Shown here piece by piece: positions 52,099 through 63,059 of a DNA stretch of 64,000 bases (positions within the stretch are counted from its first letter, which is position 1; every line of letters begins with the position of its first letter). This stretch comes from Sycobia sp. Sy_11. Taxonomy: Eukaryota > Arthropoda > Insecta > Hymenoptera > Epichrysomallidae. Under the pieces are notes generated by a model. That model was given only the letters and a program-made list of their open reading frames with translations, did no database searches and had not been told where the DNA came from. The position numbers were made by a program, and so were the translations under genes. The stretch is taken from NCBI GenBank assembly GCA_018907035.1, contig JACCIC010000039.1:3582001-3646000 (forward strand). Direction: 5' to 3'.

Positions 52099-52619
52099 TT
52101 ATTATATATTATTGATATCAATAAAGAGATTATTCAATCATTAAAACTTCGTAAAATGTAACGCATAATTTTCTATCTATGCATTTTTGTATATTTTAGC
52201 AGACGTGATTATTTAACAGAATTACAAGACAAAGTAAATTTCATGTTTATATTATATTATATTAATAGACTGCGCTGAAGATTGTATACTGATAATACGT
52301 TGAAATATTAAGTTTAAGATAGTACGTAAAAATTATGTTTCATATATGGTATATAAATTTATAAAAATACAGAAAGTTCCAAACCTATAAGTAGCTTCCA
52401 CTTAAGGTGCAAATAAATTTAAATAGATGCTAAGCGGTAGCTCACCAGCATAAGTCTGGGAGTAGGCTTGGAGTAATAATGCTAAACAGAGTAGTTCCTA
52501 CAAGTTTAAGTAGATCAAATTTCCATGCGTACAATGTAACTCATCGTCTATTTATATTAATATTATTACGGACAAACTTATATTAATGTCTTTGACTATA
52601 ACTATTGATTTTAATTTAT

Positions 52620-52725
52620 TCGTGCTTGAAGAGGTTCAAAATGTCGGGCGTTCGTTAGCAACCATCTCTGACAGAATAAGACACTTCAAAATATTTATAT
52701 AATTCCAAATAGTCAGAAAATATTG
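52620..52725 (+). mobile_element. CAGTC-family repeat fragment, copy at 52.6 kb
   Basis: Contains GAAGAGGTTCAAAATGTCGG, matching the core of the 23.8-kb copy, then a GTTAGCAACC...TCTGACAG remnant. Only the core block is clear. Confidence 0.35.
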
Positions 52726-52751
52726 TTTTTTTAATTATTAAAACATACAAA

Positions 52752-52755
<4 letters not shown>

Positions 52756-52812
<57 letters not shown>
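52756..52812. repeat. (AT)n microsatellite
   Basis: About 56 bp of perfect AT. Confidence 0.95.
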
Positions 52813-52816
<4 letters not shown>

Positions 52817-53104
52817 GATGTGAAATAAAAAGAAAAAATTAATACAAGATGTTCCGTATTAGGTAGCGAAGATATTGTTCGCCCTACTTTCAATAGCTTT
52901 CAGGATAGTTTGATATTATTAATTCTATATTACCAGATAATTTAAAGATCCATTAAAAGGTAAGAACTTATACAACATATTCGTTACAAAATTTACTTAC
53001 CCTCGACATGTAAATACTTCGATCTGTATTATCTGAAATTTAAAAATAAATATATCCTCCGTCATTTAACAAACTATCAAATATTTTCGTCGATTTGGCA
53101 CTTC

Positions 53105-53325
53105 TGATGAAACGACTGTCCGTGTTTATCATCGATCCCGTAGGATCTGAAATAAAAAATTTTTATGGCTAGAAAAGGACCCTGAAAAGAAAATAATGGT
53201 TAGCAAAAGATGATCTGAATACTCCCTCTGACGGCTTATCTGCTCGTATTACACTTCAGTTGAATCCACTTTTTCGACCGGGCACAGCTCCACCGCAGGG
53301 ACTGAAATAAAAGTCTAATAGTGAA
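53105..53325 (-). mobile_element. CAGTC-family repeat, copy at 53.1 kb (reverse)
   Basis: Read on the minus strand it has TTTTGCTAACCATTATTTTC, then TTTTTATTTCAGATCCTACGG, then GATAAACACGGACAGTCG, in the same order as the 57-kb copy. It lies immediately left of the decayed LINE. Confidence 0.5.
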
Positions 53326-53339
53326 GTATGTATCCTACC

Positions 53340-54975
53340 TCCGCTCACTTCCTTTTCTTATGTTCTCGACAAAAATAGATGTCTCGAAATTCCTTGCGAA
53401 TATATAGAGAAATTGACAAAATCACGCCACCGTGGATTCCGAATGATCTGGCTTGGATCTCCCCAACTGCACGGAATATCAATTCTTAAGCAATCACTTT
53501 CCATTTACAGAACTTAATATTGCCCTAGGTTCTAGGAAAGTTCGTCGTCTCTCGGTATGAACGGCATTTATTACGAAATCCTAATAAAAAAACCGACTAC
53601 AATGATGGATTGAAAAAAATAACCTCCTACCGAATACACGATCTGGCTTTCGAAAAGGACAATCAACCTCGGACAATCTGATTGAATTGACTTGTAAGAT
53701 CGAAGAAGGCTTTAAAAAAACATCATACTTTAGCTATTTTTCTAGACGTATTCGAGCGCTTTTGATAATGCAAATTGCGAAATTCTACTCAACATCTTAA
53801 CAGATATAATCAATGTCCTCTGAAACTTATTCAATGTATTAAATTTTTAAATTACGAAAGATATACAAACACACAAATTACACATGATTCACATAGAAAG
53901 TGTTGTAATGGATTCCCGCAAAGAGTTAGTAAAAAAATCCTTAATATCCTGTACTTCCATAATGCAAAAAGCTACAAACACAATACGGAAAAAACTTAAC
54001 AAATATAGGACTTGAACTTTCAGCGAACAAAACTATATACTGATACATTTTAATAAATTAGACTACAAACCAGGTAGGGTAAAACTTAAAATAGACGATG
54101 TAAGTATTATTTCCCAAGAATCCGTTCGATATCTTGAAATTATTTTTTAACTATCAATTAGATTGAAAATGTAACAAATCGTGTAAGCGACACTCTGAAT
54201 CTAATAAAATTTATAAGAGGCACCTGGTGGAGATCAGATCCAATGATGCCCGTAACATTCTATAAATCATATATTAGATCTATTATAGATTATGCCAGTT
54301 GCGTACGGCTCCTAAAAAATAAAAAATATCGTGAAAAATTAGAAAAATTACAATACGTAGCACTGGAATACCGCACAAGCGCGCCTACAAATATACTCAG
54401 AGCTGAATCTAAACTTGCTTTTATTGAACAAAGAACTGAGTTTCTATATTTATACTATCAAAAATTAAGTACAATTCAAGTCTGCCGGTATTCAAAACTG
54501 TTCGTAGTCCATACAATTGTTTGAAAAAGAAAAAACAAACAAACGAATCCTCATGAATGGAAATAAAAATATTATGATATACAAAAATACTATTAAGATT
54601 CAAAATCATTATAAGCTATGTACTGCAGATTACAAAACGATTACGACGGACATTGAAGTTGATACCAAGATTGGAACGGGATTAATAAAGGGTAATGATC
54701 CCAATTGCCAAATAAAAGCATATACTGAAAAATATCATGCTCTACCAATTTTCACTGATGGCTGTAGGTTCAGCTTGTGTTCCCAATAATATTAATGTTT
54801 CCATTCAAAAACGTGTCTCCATTGACGTATCCATTTTTACGGCGGAATGTTTAGCGATCAATGACGCACTAGATGTGGCTATGACACACTCTTAGCAAAC
54901 TGTAATCGTTTTCTCCGATTCCTTAATTGCGCTTCAAGCATTGAAATCCACAAATTTAAATATTAATCTTAACTC

Positions 54976-55024
<49 letters not shown>

Positions 55025-55722
55025 AAATTAAAAGAAAAGTATTAGAGTTCCAAAATAAAAACATGAAGAATAACACTGTCAAAATCACATGGATACCAGC
55101 GCACATAGGTATCATTAGAAACTAACAAGCAGATATATTAGCGAAAAACGCAGCTACACGAGAACCAAATCTAAATATCCGTCTTACTTATTTAAATTTT
55201 AAATCATATGCCATTAATAAAACTAAGAATAAGCTTTTAAGTACGAGTGAATATAAAGGAACAGAATACTTTTTTTTTACAAATACAGTACTAAGCCATG
55301 GTTCAGAAACTGTAAGCTATGTAGAGAAAATATTGCGATGATCAATAGGAGCCGAGCAAAACCACTATGATCTCGCCGCTTTTTTAGCTCGAATTAACAT
55401 TACAGATAAGCCTGACTGTGCGTGCAATTCTGCAGGTCAAGATCTGGACGATGTCCTGTGGCGATGTCAACTATTTAAAAAAGGAAGGAGACACATTATA
55501 GAAGAAGGTAAAAAAATTACAAATAATGCCGCCAATTAGAGTTAGATGCTTACTCGAAACTGAAAATCGAAATATCTTCCTAATTTCATATAATTTTTTT
55601 CGCAAATGTCATTTGAAAATTTAAACTGCACTTCGAAAATGTGTGACATAAATAGATTACGTAATACTAAATAATCTCATATGAAATTCATAAAGCTTAA
55701 ATAAAAAAAAAAAATAAAAAAC
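53340..55722 (+). mobile_element. Decayed LINE: reverse transcriptase, RNase H and zinc-knuckle-like tail
   Basis: The frame shifts between three phases and meets stops, but the order of an I-group/jockey-superfamily ORF2 is clear. RT finger: GFRKGQSTSDNLIELT (about 53650-53700). RT motif A: SSAFDNANCEILLNILTD (about 53753-53806). Thumb: IRGTWWRSDP and FYKSYIRSIIDYASC (54210-54302). RNase H: IFTDG (about 54751), FTAECLAINDAL (about 54835), VFSDSLIALQALKS (about 54910) and WIPAHIG (about 55091). Cys-rich tail: CACN...VLWRCQLF (about 55420-55475). It ends at an A-rich tail (55699-55722). The palm YADD box is not readable. RNase H after RT points to the I group rather than a plain jockey element. 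The 5' end, APE domain and ORF1 are absent, so this is a truncated, dead copy. Confidence 0.85.
54977..55021. repeat. (AT)n microsatellite inside the LINE RNase H frame
   Basis: About 45 bp of AT lies between the SDS and WIPAHIG motifs. It reads as alternating Tyr-Ile, so it does not close the frame. Confidence 0.95.
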
Positions 55723-55899
55723 ATATACAGGAAGATCATTTGATCATTTGCATCTGAATACAAAAAGGTCATTTCTATGTAAAAATTACGAGTTTCAGAC
55801 GTATTTTCATCTATTTTGACCAAGTATCGCCGATAATCCTTTCGTATCTTCAATAACTCTCTCTCAAAAATAAATTATTTTTTCCCAACCTAAATAGAT

Positions 55900-56065
55900 C
55901 TTTAGAGACATTCGTCGCAGCTTGATCGCATACGGGTGGGGATAAGTCGGTGGAGCTGATTAACAAATCGTGGTTTGCTACACCTTTTTTGACAGGTTGG
56001 TTATAAACATGAGAATTGCATATTTCAGATTCTACGCGGATGACAGTCCGGCTGCCATTATAATA
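55900..56065 (+). mobile_element. CAGTC-family repeat, copy at 56 kb
   Basis: Has GTGGTTTGCTACAC, then ATATTTCAGATTCTACGCGG, then ATGACAGTCCGGCTGCCATT, matching the 57- and 59-kb copies with a shortened spacer. It lies right of the LINE in the opposite orientation to the 53.1-kb copy. Confidence 0.5.
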
Positions 56066-56589
56066 GAACTGCGAGATTAACGAAAAGATTTGATGGGCTA
56101 TTTTATGAAAATATTTAAAATGTTTCCAAATTAATGTTGTAGCATTTTTTAATTTCAGAACATTTATCAAGTAGTTCGGAAAAAAAATCATCGCGTTTTC
56201 CAATACAAAAATCACCCGAAGAAACGCTTTTGTCACGCGAAATTTCCGTATCAGCCGTGTATTTTTAAAAGACTCCTGCAACAAATCGCGAAAATGTTTC
56301 GCCGACAAACGCAATATTTTCCCAACGCTCTCGTCATCTCGTTAAGATCGCTGTGCGAGTAACGGCGATTTCGCTGATAAAATGTTCCTACGCCGACTGC
56401 CAAGGACGCATCGGCGCCGACGCAAGAAGAAACGGAATATGGTTGTAGAATAGAAGGAGCGTACAAGCAATAATGCTTCGTTCGTTTCTTGCTTTGGCCG
56501 GTCCGAGAGAACATGTCCGCTTGAGTGCTTTTTTCGTCGCTTTGACTTTTGGTCGTTTTTTTCCTTTTATGAAATCGTAAAAAAACACA

Positions 56590-56735
56590 CTTCGCACGTT
56601 GAGGGCACAATAGTCGGATACGCGTACTCGCGTTCGCGTCCTGCTGCGGGCCGGAGCTCTCGCTGAATTCGAGCGGTCGCTCGTGAAATTTCGCCACCTT
56701 CAGCGAGACGACGATGCGGGGACGCACGCACTGGC
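56590..56735 (-). CDS. Candidate isolated exon, GC-rich
   Basis: A TTTACAG acceptor (minus strand, exon from 56735) leads into an open, GC-rich frame QCVRPRIVVSLKVAKFHERP that continues with Glu/Ser/Gln/Pro-rich residues. The base composition drops sharply after about 56590. The clearest donor-like site is GCGA|GTACGC at 56628/56627. The frame stays open beyond it, so the limits are uncertain. It could be an upstream exon of the minus-strand gene or an unrelated exon; it could also be chance. I do not recognise it. Confidence 0.2.
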
Positions 56736-56909
56736 CTGTAAAGTTCGCAAAAATTTATAACGTAATTTTCAATTTTTATTTATAATAATAATAGTGTGTA
56801 ATAGTATTTCTAAATGGGACAAAGCCATTTACGCGGCGTTGTGCATTTTTACATAAAAAATTTTACATAAAAACTCAATAAAACATCTTTTTATCGAGTT
56901 TTGTACAGA

Positions 56910-57490
56910 TCTATTATAATAGAATTGAAAATTGTACTTATGTCGACTGCTGTGGGCTAGCCAGCATTTTCATCGGTCTTGCAGTCGTATAAAGCAGTAA
57001 ATGTATAATTAAATAATTAAATAATGACAGTCAGACTGTCCGTGTTTTTAGTCACCCGCCCCCCCCCCCTAGAATCTGAAATATACACAAGCATTGGTCT
57101 TAATACTATTGTTAGCAAAGGAGGATCCGACTGCCCCCACCACCATTGCCGACTCGATGTATAAGTCGACGTCCAACGTTTCGAACCGCTTCGGTTCATC
57201 TTCCGCTACTGCTGAAACAAACTTCTATTATCAAATTTAAACATACCCCACCCCCCTTTTTTCACTTCATACTACGAACTCGACAAAAATATTTACATGA
57301 AAATTAATTATGCATAATTTCTGAAAAATATTCGAACCATCCGAGTCAGATCAGAGTTTCTGGTGAACAAGGACGGTTTGAGCGTCATTATTTAATTATT
57401 CAATTATAAATATATTGTTCTATACGACTGCAAGACCGATGAAAATATTCGTCAGTTCTATTATGATACAATTCCATTTTTTATAAGACC
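56910..57490 (-). mobile_element. CAGTC-family element with long inverted arms, copy at 57 kb
   Basis: Left arm about 56963-57030 and right arm about 57383-57448 are inverted copies. Both contain TTTTCATCGGTCTTGCAGTC (right arm as its complement), a 12-bp variable part, and AATTAAATAATGAC or a close variant. The 350-bp interior, read on the minus strand, holds GATGAACCGAAGCGGTTCG followed by AAACGTTGG, then CTTTGCTAAC, ATATTTCAGATTCTAGG and ACGGACAGTCTGACTGTCAT. No open frame of interest. It resembles a non-autonomous foldback/MITE-like unit or paired termini of a larger element. Confidence 0.55.
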
Positions 57491-57529
57491 ACTAGTATTA
57501 ATTAAAATTTATTCAATGCACGGAATTAT

Positions 57530-58520
57530 GTGTAATATTTAACGCTGTGTATGTGTGTGCGCGCGCGCGCGCCTATGCGTAGTGTATGGTATAGATCGAC
57601 TCTGGAATCGAGCATATCATGTACATCTAGTTATTTCATTTCCCCCTCAAGTTTACAATTCTGGGCCCGAGCCCGGATTGGCCGATACGCCATTAATATA
57701 TCCATTACCGGCTCCTCTCCACAGGTTGCATTTCTTTCTGCCAAAAAAAAACAACCAAACAAACAAACAAACAAAAAAAAAACGAAGAAACAAAAAAAGC
57801 AGAACCCGCCCAGACCCGTAAATACTTGAAACTCCGACCATACGAGAGACGAGAATGAAGAGAAAGAGAGAGAGAGACGGATGAGGGGGGCGTTGGAGAG
57901 GACGTTGGAAAAACTCCCGAGGAAGTGGCGCGAGGAGAGGGGGGGGAGGTGAAGAGCAGCAGAGCAGGGACTCGACGGGGCGGGCGACGGCAGACGCGCT
58001 CGATAAAACGAAGACAAAGTGCGGAAACGCGCGCTGCAGCGCCCGTGCCGCCGCCGCCGCCGCCGCCTCGCCGGCACGGACGTCTCATGGCGCGGCGGAA
58101 GGGTTTACGAGGGGCCAAAGGGGTGGTCGGACGGTGGGGGAGTCGGGGCGGGGAGGATGCAAAGCCCCCGCGAAAATTCCCCCCTCCCGCCTCCCTCTCT
58201 CTCTCTCTCTCTCTCTCACTGGCGCGCAGGGAAATGAGAATGCGGCGAGGAGCGGCGCCGTCGGGGGTGGAGGGCGGACGACGCGAGGGGGAGGTCAGCG
58301 ACTTTTCCTCGAACTCTCTCGCGAAATTTATCATCCCGATACCCGGGGGGGGGGAGAGCGGTCTGCGATGAAAGGGGGGGGTAGGAGGCGCGAACGGGGG
58401 ATTTGCAAGGGATGATTTTTGAAAAATCGCTGATGGAACTTGCGAGGAATTGGCGAGATTCCTTGAGGGGTCGAGGGGAGGGGGGGTTGATGGTGGTGAA
58501 TCCTGGTTCGAACCGAGGGT
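57530..58520. other. GC-rich CpG island-like block
   Basis: It contains (CG)n at 57557-57572, A-rich sequence at 57741-57800, a (CCG)n tract at 58046-58069, a CT tract at 58193-58218 and G-runs at 57940-57948, 58346-58356 and 58374-58381. It looks like a promoter-type region, but I cannot place a gene on either side. Confidence 0.35.
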
Positions 58521-58529
58521 TAGTCTAGT

Positions 58530-59100
58530 TTGGTTTGCAAATTTTCGACTCTGTCCTAGTTACACCGGGTAGAGTAAAATCTCGTTGTAAAATGTAAGAT
58601 AAAGGCTATAATAGATACGCTGTAATTACGTAAACTATTCTATTTTTCAACTGCGCTTATTCTCATTACTATGTATGTATAACGTATGCGAATAACATAT
58701 GGATTCATTGCGTTACGTTCAAAATCTTAAAGTTAACTTAAATCATCTATTAAAAATTAATACGTTGTTGCTATTGTACACGATTCTTTGGTAATTCCAT
58801 CTATTAGATCCAATTGTAGGAATAGATAGTGAATTAATATTGATTTAAGTTCTATCGCGTTAACTTTCCTTTATCGAAATGACGAGGTACACATCGCCAT
58901 CTATATTTGACTTAAATTCAATGTTTTACAAAGTCGGTAATATTAATATTACGTTTGAATGAAAAGACAATATTTTTGTGTTCTTGATTGTTTGTGTGTC
59001 TTCTTTGTGTGTGTTCTCTTTTTAGCAATTTCTAACCCTTAGGCTCGTTTTGTCAATGAATTTTTTTTGACGAAAACTTACGTCTTGATTAGGGCTATCC
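58530..59100. other. AT-rich sequence, nothing recognised
   Basis: Plain AT-rich DNA between the GC-rich block and the repeat copy at 59.1 kb. Confidence 0.6.
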
Positions 59101-59104
59101 CTAT

Positions 59105-59425
59105 GAAGACTGAAACATTGATGAAATAAAAATAAAATATTAATATTCACCCTACAATGAACAGAAACGGTTCAAATCGTCACATCGGACGAAGAAAGCA
59201 GAAAGACGTCAAATTTAGATAGTGGGGCCGTTCGGGTTATCCTTTGCTAGCTTAGAATATTGATTATCTTTATTACTATTTTGGCATTTTTATTTTTAGT
59301 TTTAGTATTTTGGTATTATTTTAACTTTAATTTATTTTTATTTTGACTAATAATTTATATTTCAGATTCTACGGGGGTGATTGTAAATAAGCACAGTTTA
59401 TCTGTCAATATAATTACCTTGTTTT
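59105..59425 (+). mobile_element. CAGTC-family repeat, copy at 59 kb
   Basis: Same block order as the 23.8-kb copy: AATGAACAGAAACGGTTCAA, TTTGCTAGCTTAGAATATTG, a long T/A-rich middle, ATATTTCAGATTCTACGGGG, and a diverged CACAGTTTATCTGTCAAT end. Confidence 0.5.
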
Positions 59426-59429
59426 ATCA

Positions 59430-60319
59430 AGATTGTAAGACATATACTAATATGTGTTAATTTGATTTACAAAAATCGAAATAAGTGGAATTTTTAATCA
59501 TTATAACATACCTGAATTTATGCCTTGAGCCCACGTTACATATTTACATAAAAGTACTTTGCATTCTGAATATAGAACTATCCTTACACTGAAAAAAATG
59601 TCTTTTATCACATAAATAGTATCTTGCTTTGTAGCAAGTAAATTATTTTCTTAAATTGCTAAAGTATCTTCTCAATTGAAAGAAGTATTTATTATTTAAA
59701 TTCGATAACTTAAGTGAGGATGGATTAAGACGCAATTAAAAATTCAGAGAATAATATTAATCTGTAGACAATTGCAATTACTGATATATCTTGGAATTTG
59801 CAACAACAAAAAAATCTTCGAATACTAATTTGATTTTTTGAAATCGTAAGAAATTAAAAAGAATATTGATCAAAACTATTCGAATGCTGATCTAATGATA
59901 TATTTCTGATCGATTCACGCATTTAACAAAATAATACACACTGAGCAACATAAATATAAATAATACATTTCGACATCCGTTACGGATTGTAACAAGAAGC
60001 ACTCTTCTTGTTTCTTTTTCTTTGGAAGAAAAAAAAAACGGACCATCGTAAAACGTCAAATTTGAGGAAATAAAAAAATTTGTACGATGACATTTATACG
60101 GGACGGATAATCGAGCCCGTGTATCCGTACAACAGGTTTACGTTCCCTCGATCGAAACCAAAGTATACGCCTCGAATACCGCGGACGAATTATACATGCA
60201 AATTCCTTGTACACTCGCGAATTAAGCAAATCCTCGGCAGCGCAGAGGGGGGGGGGCGCAAATTTTCCACATAATGACAATGCAAGCACGCAGTCCGTAA
60301 AAATAATATAACCATCGAC

Positions 60320-60320
<1 letters not shown>
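59430..60320. other. AT-rich sequence, nothing recognised
   Basis: A small CpG-containing patch at 60090-60260 ends in a G-run (60246-60254). Confidence 0.55.

Positions 60321-60323
<3 letters not shown>

Positions 60324-60372
<49 letters not shown>
60324..60372. repeat. (AT)n microsatellite
   Basis: About 49 bp of perfect AT. Confidence 0.95.
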
Positions 60373-60373
<1 letters not shown>

Positions 60374-60936
60374 CTGCGGTCGCCCGCGGTTGCCTTAGAA
60401 GTACCATACAGCCGCTCGCAAAAGCTACTGGTTTCTCTTTTTTCGCTTTTTCTTTTTTTTTGCGAAAGGAAATAACAGATGTACGTAATATCAGTGATCG
60501 TACGTCGATACACGCGGACGCCTACGTCGATCGGTCGTGTGACCTAAGTTTATACTTAGTCACCCGTGCGCCGCGCTTATTAATGAAAACTTATACGCTA
60601 CATTATGTATAGATATACATAATTGTATAATGTAGTTATACGCCCTCGATCGCGCGTGCATCTATTTTATCCATATACATAAACGTAGCCGAAGTCGAAG
60701 AGAGCTAGAGAGAGTTGAGTTGTGGTGGGAGGGGGGGGGGTGAAACTCGCAAGCGTCTAAAGGGCGGCGATCGTCGTCTGGATCACGTTTTGTTCGGGCT
60801 TCTGACGTAAATACCCAATGCAACGTATATACGCTGCACCAGAGGTCGATGCATACACGCGCTGCACGTACGCAGGAGCGGATTCACCCGCTTCGCGGAC
60901 CCCGCGCATTTTTCACCCACGATCTGCGAGAAATGG

Positions 60937-60941
<5 letters not shown>

Positions 60942-60968
<27 letters not shown>
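60942..60968. repeat. Poly(A) run
   Basis: About 27 A; no retroposon body recognised upstream. Confidence 0.9.
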
Positions 60969-60999
60969 CAAAATGCAGATAAAAAGAAAAACAATAAAT

Positions 61000-62100
61000 T
61001 GAGCAGTGGCACAGATAGTACGCGAAAACAAAACGAATCTTAAATTTTCAATTATCATAAATAAATTTATAGATAATACACAAACGCGCTTTACTTACGG
61101 AAAAATCTAGTAACTATAGATACGGATAGATAACTAATTAAAATTCAATGATTAAATCAACTAATTAAATGACACATATGTAAATATAATTAACGAATCG
61201 AAATGAGGGTCAAAAAAAATAAAAGGCATAAAATTGTAAAAGAATTAAATTTCATAAATAAATTGAATTAAGTAAAAATTGAAGTTTGATCGAAAATCAA
61301 GGCCAATTAAGAACGTAATATTGAACATTCAATTTTTTTGGCTAATACTTCTTTCTGACTAAAACTTCTTGACTTGCTAAGCGTAAACGAGTTCTGCTCT
61401 ATCAGTTCTTCACCTTTTTTTTGCGCGGGGTGGGGGAGGGGAGGATGACTCGCTTGGCGTGCTGGTTCGCGTCATTGTGTTCGTTGACGAGTCCGGCTAT
61501 CGCTGAATCAACGCCCACACGGACGCGTCCACAGGCGCACTCGCAATGGACAATTTGCCAATCTGTATTTGGAGAAACCGGGAGTCACAATATTCCAGAA
61601 AAGGGGTAATTCTGGGGGGGAGGGGTTAGCTGTCACGCTTGCTTGAACACACTTCGAGCTATAGATATGTCCAGGATGCCGGGTTTTCTGGCGTGGTCAC
61701 CTATAGAGTATGCACAAGCGTCGCCGGAATCGGTAAACGCTGGCGAAGGAAGAGTCCGCGGGGTGACTCATTTGACCATACCAATATTATTATTATTATT
61801 ATTAGAATTTTATAAATTATGCGCAGAGATCGAAAAGTAAAATGGTCTATACGCCTTATTTGCAGTATTATTTTTTTTTCTCTATAAGAGGAAGTTTGAT
61901 CCCGTCCCTGCAACAGGGCTCTCGGTCTCGTTCATCTCTATCAGAATCGCCGACCCCGCATGCGTGCGCGACACGCTTTTTCTCCCAGGAACGGGGGGTC
62001 TCGATCATTTGGAAAATGCTGTATAGGTGAAAATATATGCAGGCGTGTAACAGCATGTGAAAGGAAAGCTATTTTGCCTCTTTCGCGAGATATGCACCAG
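61000..62100. other. Mixed sequence, nothing recognised
   Basis: AT-rich to 61.4 kb, then a moderately GC-rich patch (61420-61780) with G-runs and a short (ATT)n at 61785-61803. The open frames have no domain signal. Confidence 0.5.
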
Positions 62101-62109
62101 ATATCGATC

Positions 62110-62110
62110 C

Positions 62111-62184
<74 letters not shown>
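62110..62184. repeat. Compound (CT)n-(AT)n microsatellite
   Basis: CT to about 62136, then AT to 62184. Confidence 0.95.
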
Positions 62185-62187
<3 letters not shown>

Positions 62188-62189
62188 CT

Positions 62190-63000
62190 TACAAATACGG
62201 AAATAAAGTTTGCTTGGAGCACGGAATTGTGAGGATGTTATATATAGACGATTATATTATCCATTCGAACGACATGTTTTCTTCCGCGCGCGAAATGAAA
62301 TTCAGCTCTTTAGAGATCGAAATGAATAATATATCTTTTCATTACACTTTCTTGTTCTATACTTTATTATATATGTGCAGTCCTGATGGCGGCAAAATAT
62401 ATAAGTATATATATAGATTTTGGTTTTACAGCGCTCGCGTATAATCCCCTCCACCCCATGACGGTTCGCAGTTACGCGACGTATATATTTTCAAGTTTCG
62501 GAAATAAAATTTATATTATAACTATATATATATATAATGCGCGCTATCTCGAAAAGGCGCAAGTTTTATACGTATAAAACTTTTAACTGAGCTTCGAACC
62601 GTAAAAAATTAAATAAATCGTTTGTATAATTTATAGATTAAAAAGTCATTATGTAACAGAAAAGTGTTTTTTTTAACTTAAATAAACAGTAAAAATCTCA
62701 TGTATGTACTTCGACTATTTGAAAATTATTAAATAAATTTTGAGGACATTCTTAGTGTGTGACATAAATGGAAATCCTTAATGATCGTGTCATGTTAATT
62801 ATAGCTGATGCTATAATCTAGAACGATGAAATGTATTGTTTTTCAAATAAAAGAAAATTAAAAGAAAATCGAATGAGTTACTTTTACAATTTCTAAGAAT
62901 AATAACACTAAAAACTCCAGTTTCGTATGTGTCAGTTATAATTTCATTAAATCCATAAACGAATCAAATAATTATCTTACATAAGAAATGCTACACTAAT
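62190..63000. other. AT-rich sequence, nothing recognised
   Basis: A TATACGTATA-rich hairpin-like spot near 62563-62580; otherwise plain. Confidence 0.55.
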
Positions 63001-63002
63001 AT

Positions 63003-63056
<54 letters not shown>
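63003..63056. repeat. Compound (AT)n-(GA)n microsatellite
   Basis: AT to 63021, then GA to 63056, the same AT-to-GA order as the 2.2-kb tract. Confidence 0.95.
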
Positions 63057-63058
<2 letters not shown>

Positions 63059-63059
63059 T

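Larger units (their letters stand above)
50990..52600. other. AT-rich intergenic sequence, nothing recognised
   Basis: A C-run-containing patch at 51470-51610, an (AT)n at 51778-51811 and a 38-bp palindrome at 52061-52098. Confidence 0.55.

Noticed and set aside
55850..56580. Minus-strand frames of 154-158 codons
   Set aside because: The left one overlaps a CAGTC repeat copy and the right one continues into AT-rich sequence; only its GC-rich start is kept as a weak exon candidate.
57625..58415. Frames of 90-209 codons on both strands
   Set aside because: They run through homopolymers, CT repeats and G-runs in a CpG-rich block; no protein-like segment persists.
58500..58530. GGTTCGAACC, like a tRNA B box
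   Set aside because: The motif is palindromic, and no A box or cloverleaf can be drawn on either strand.
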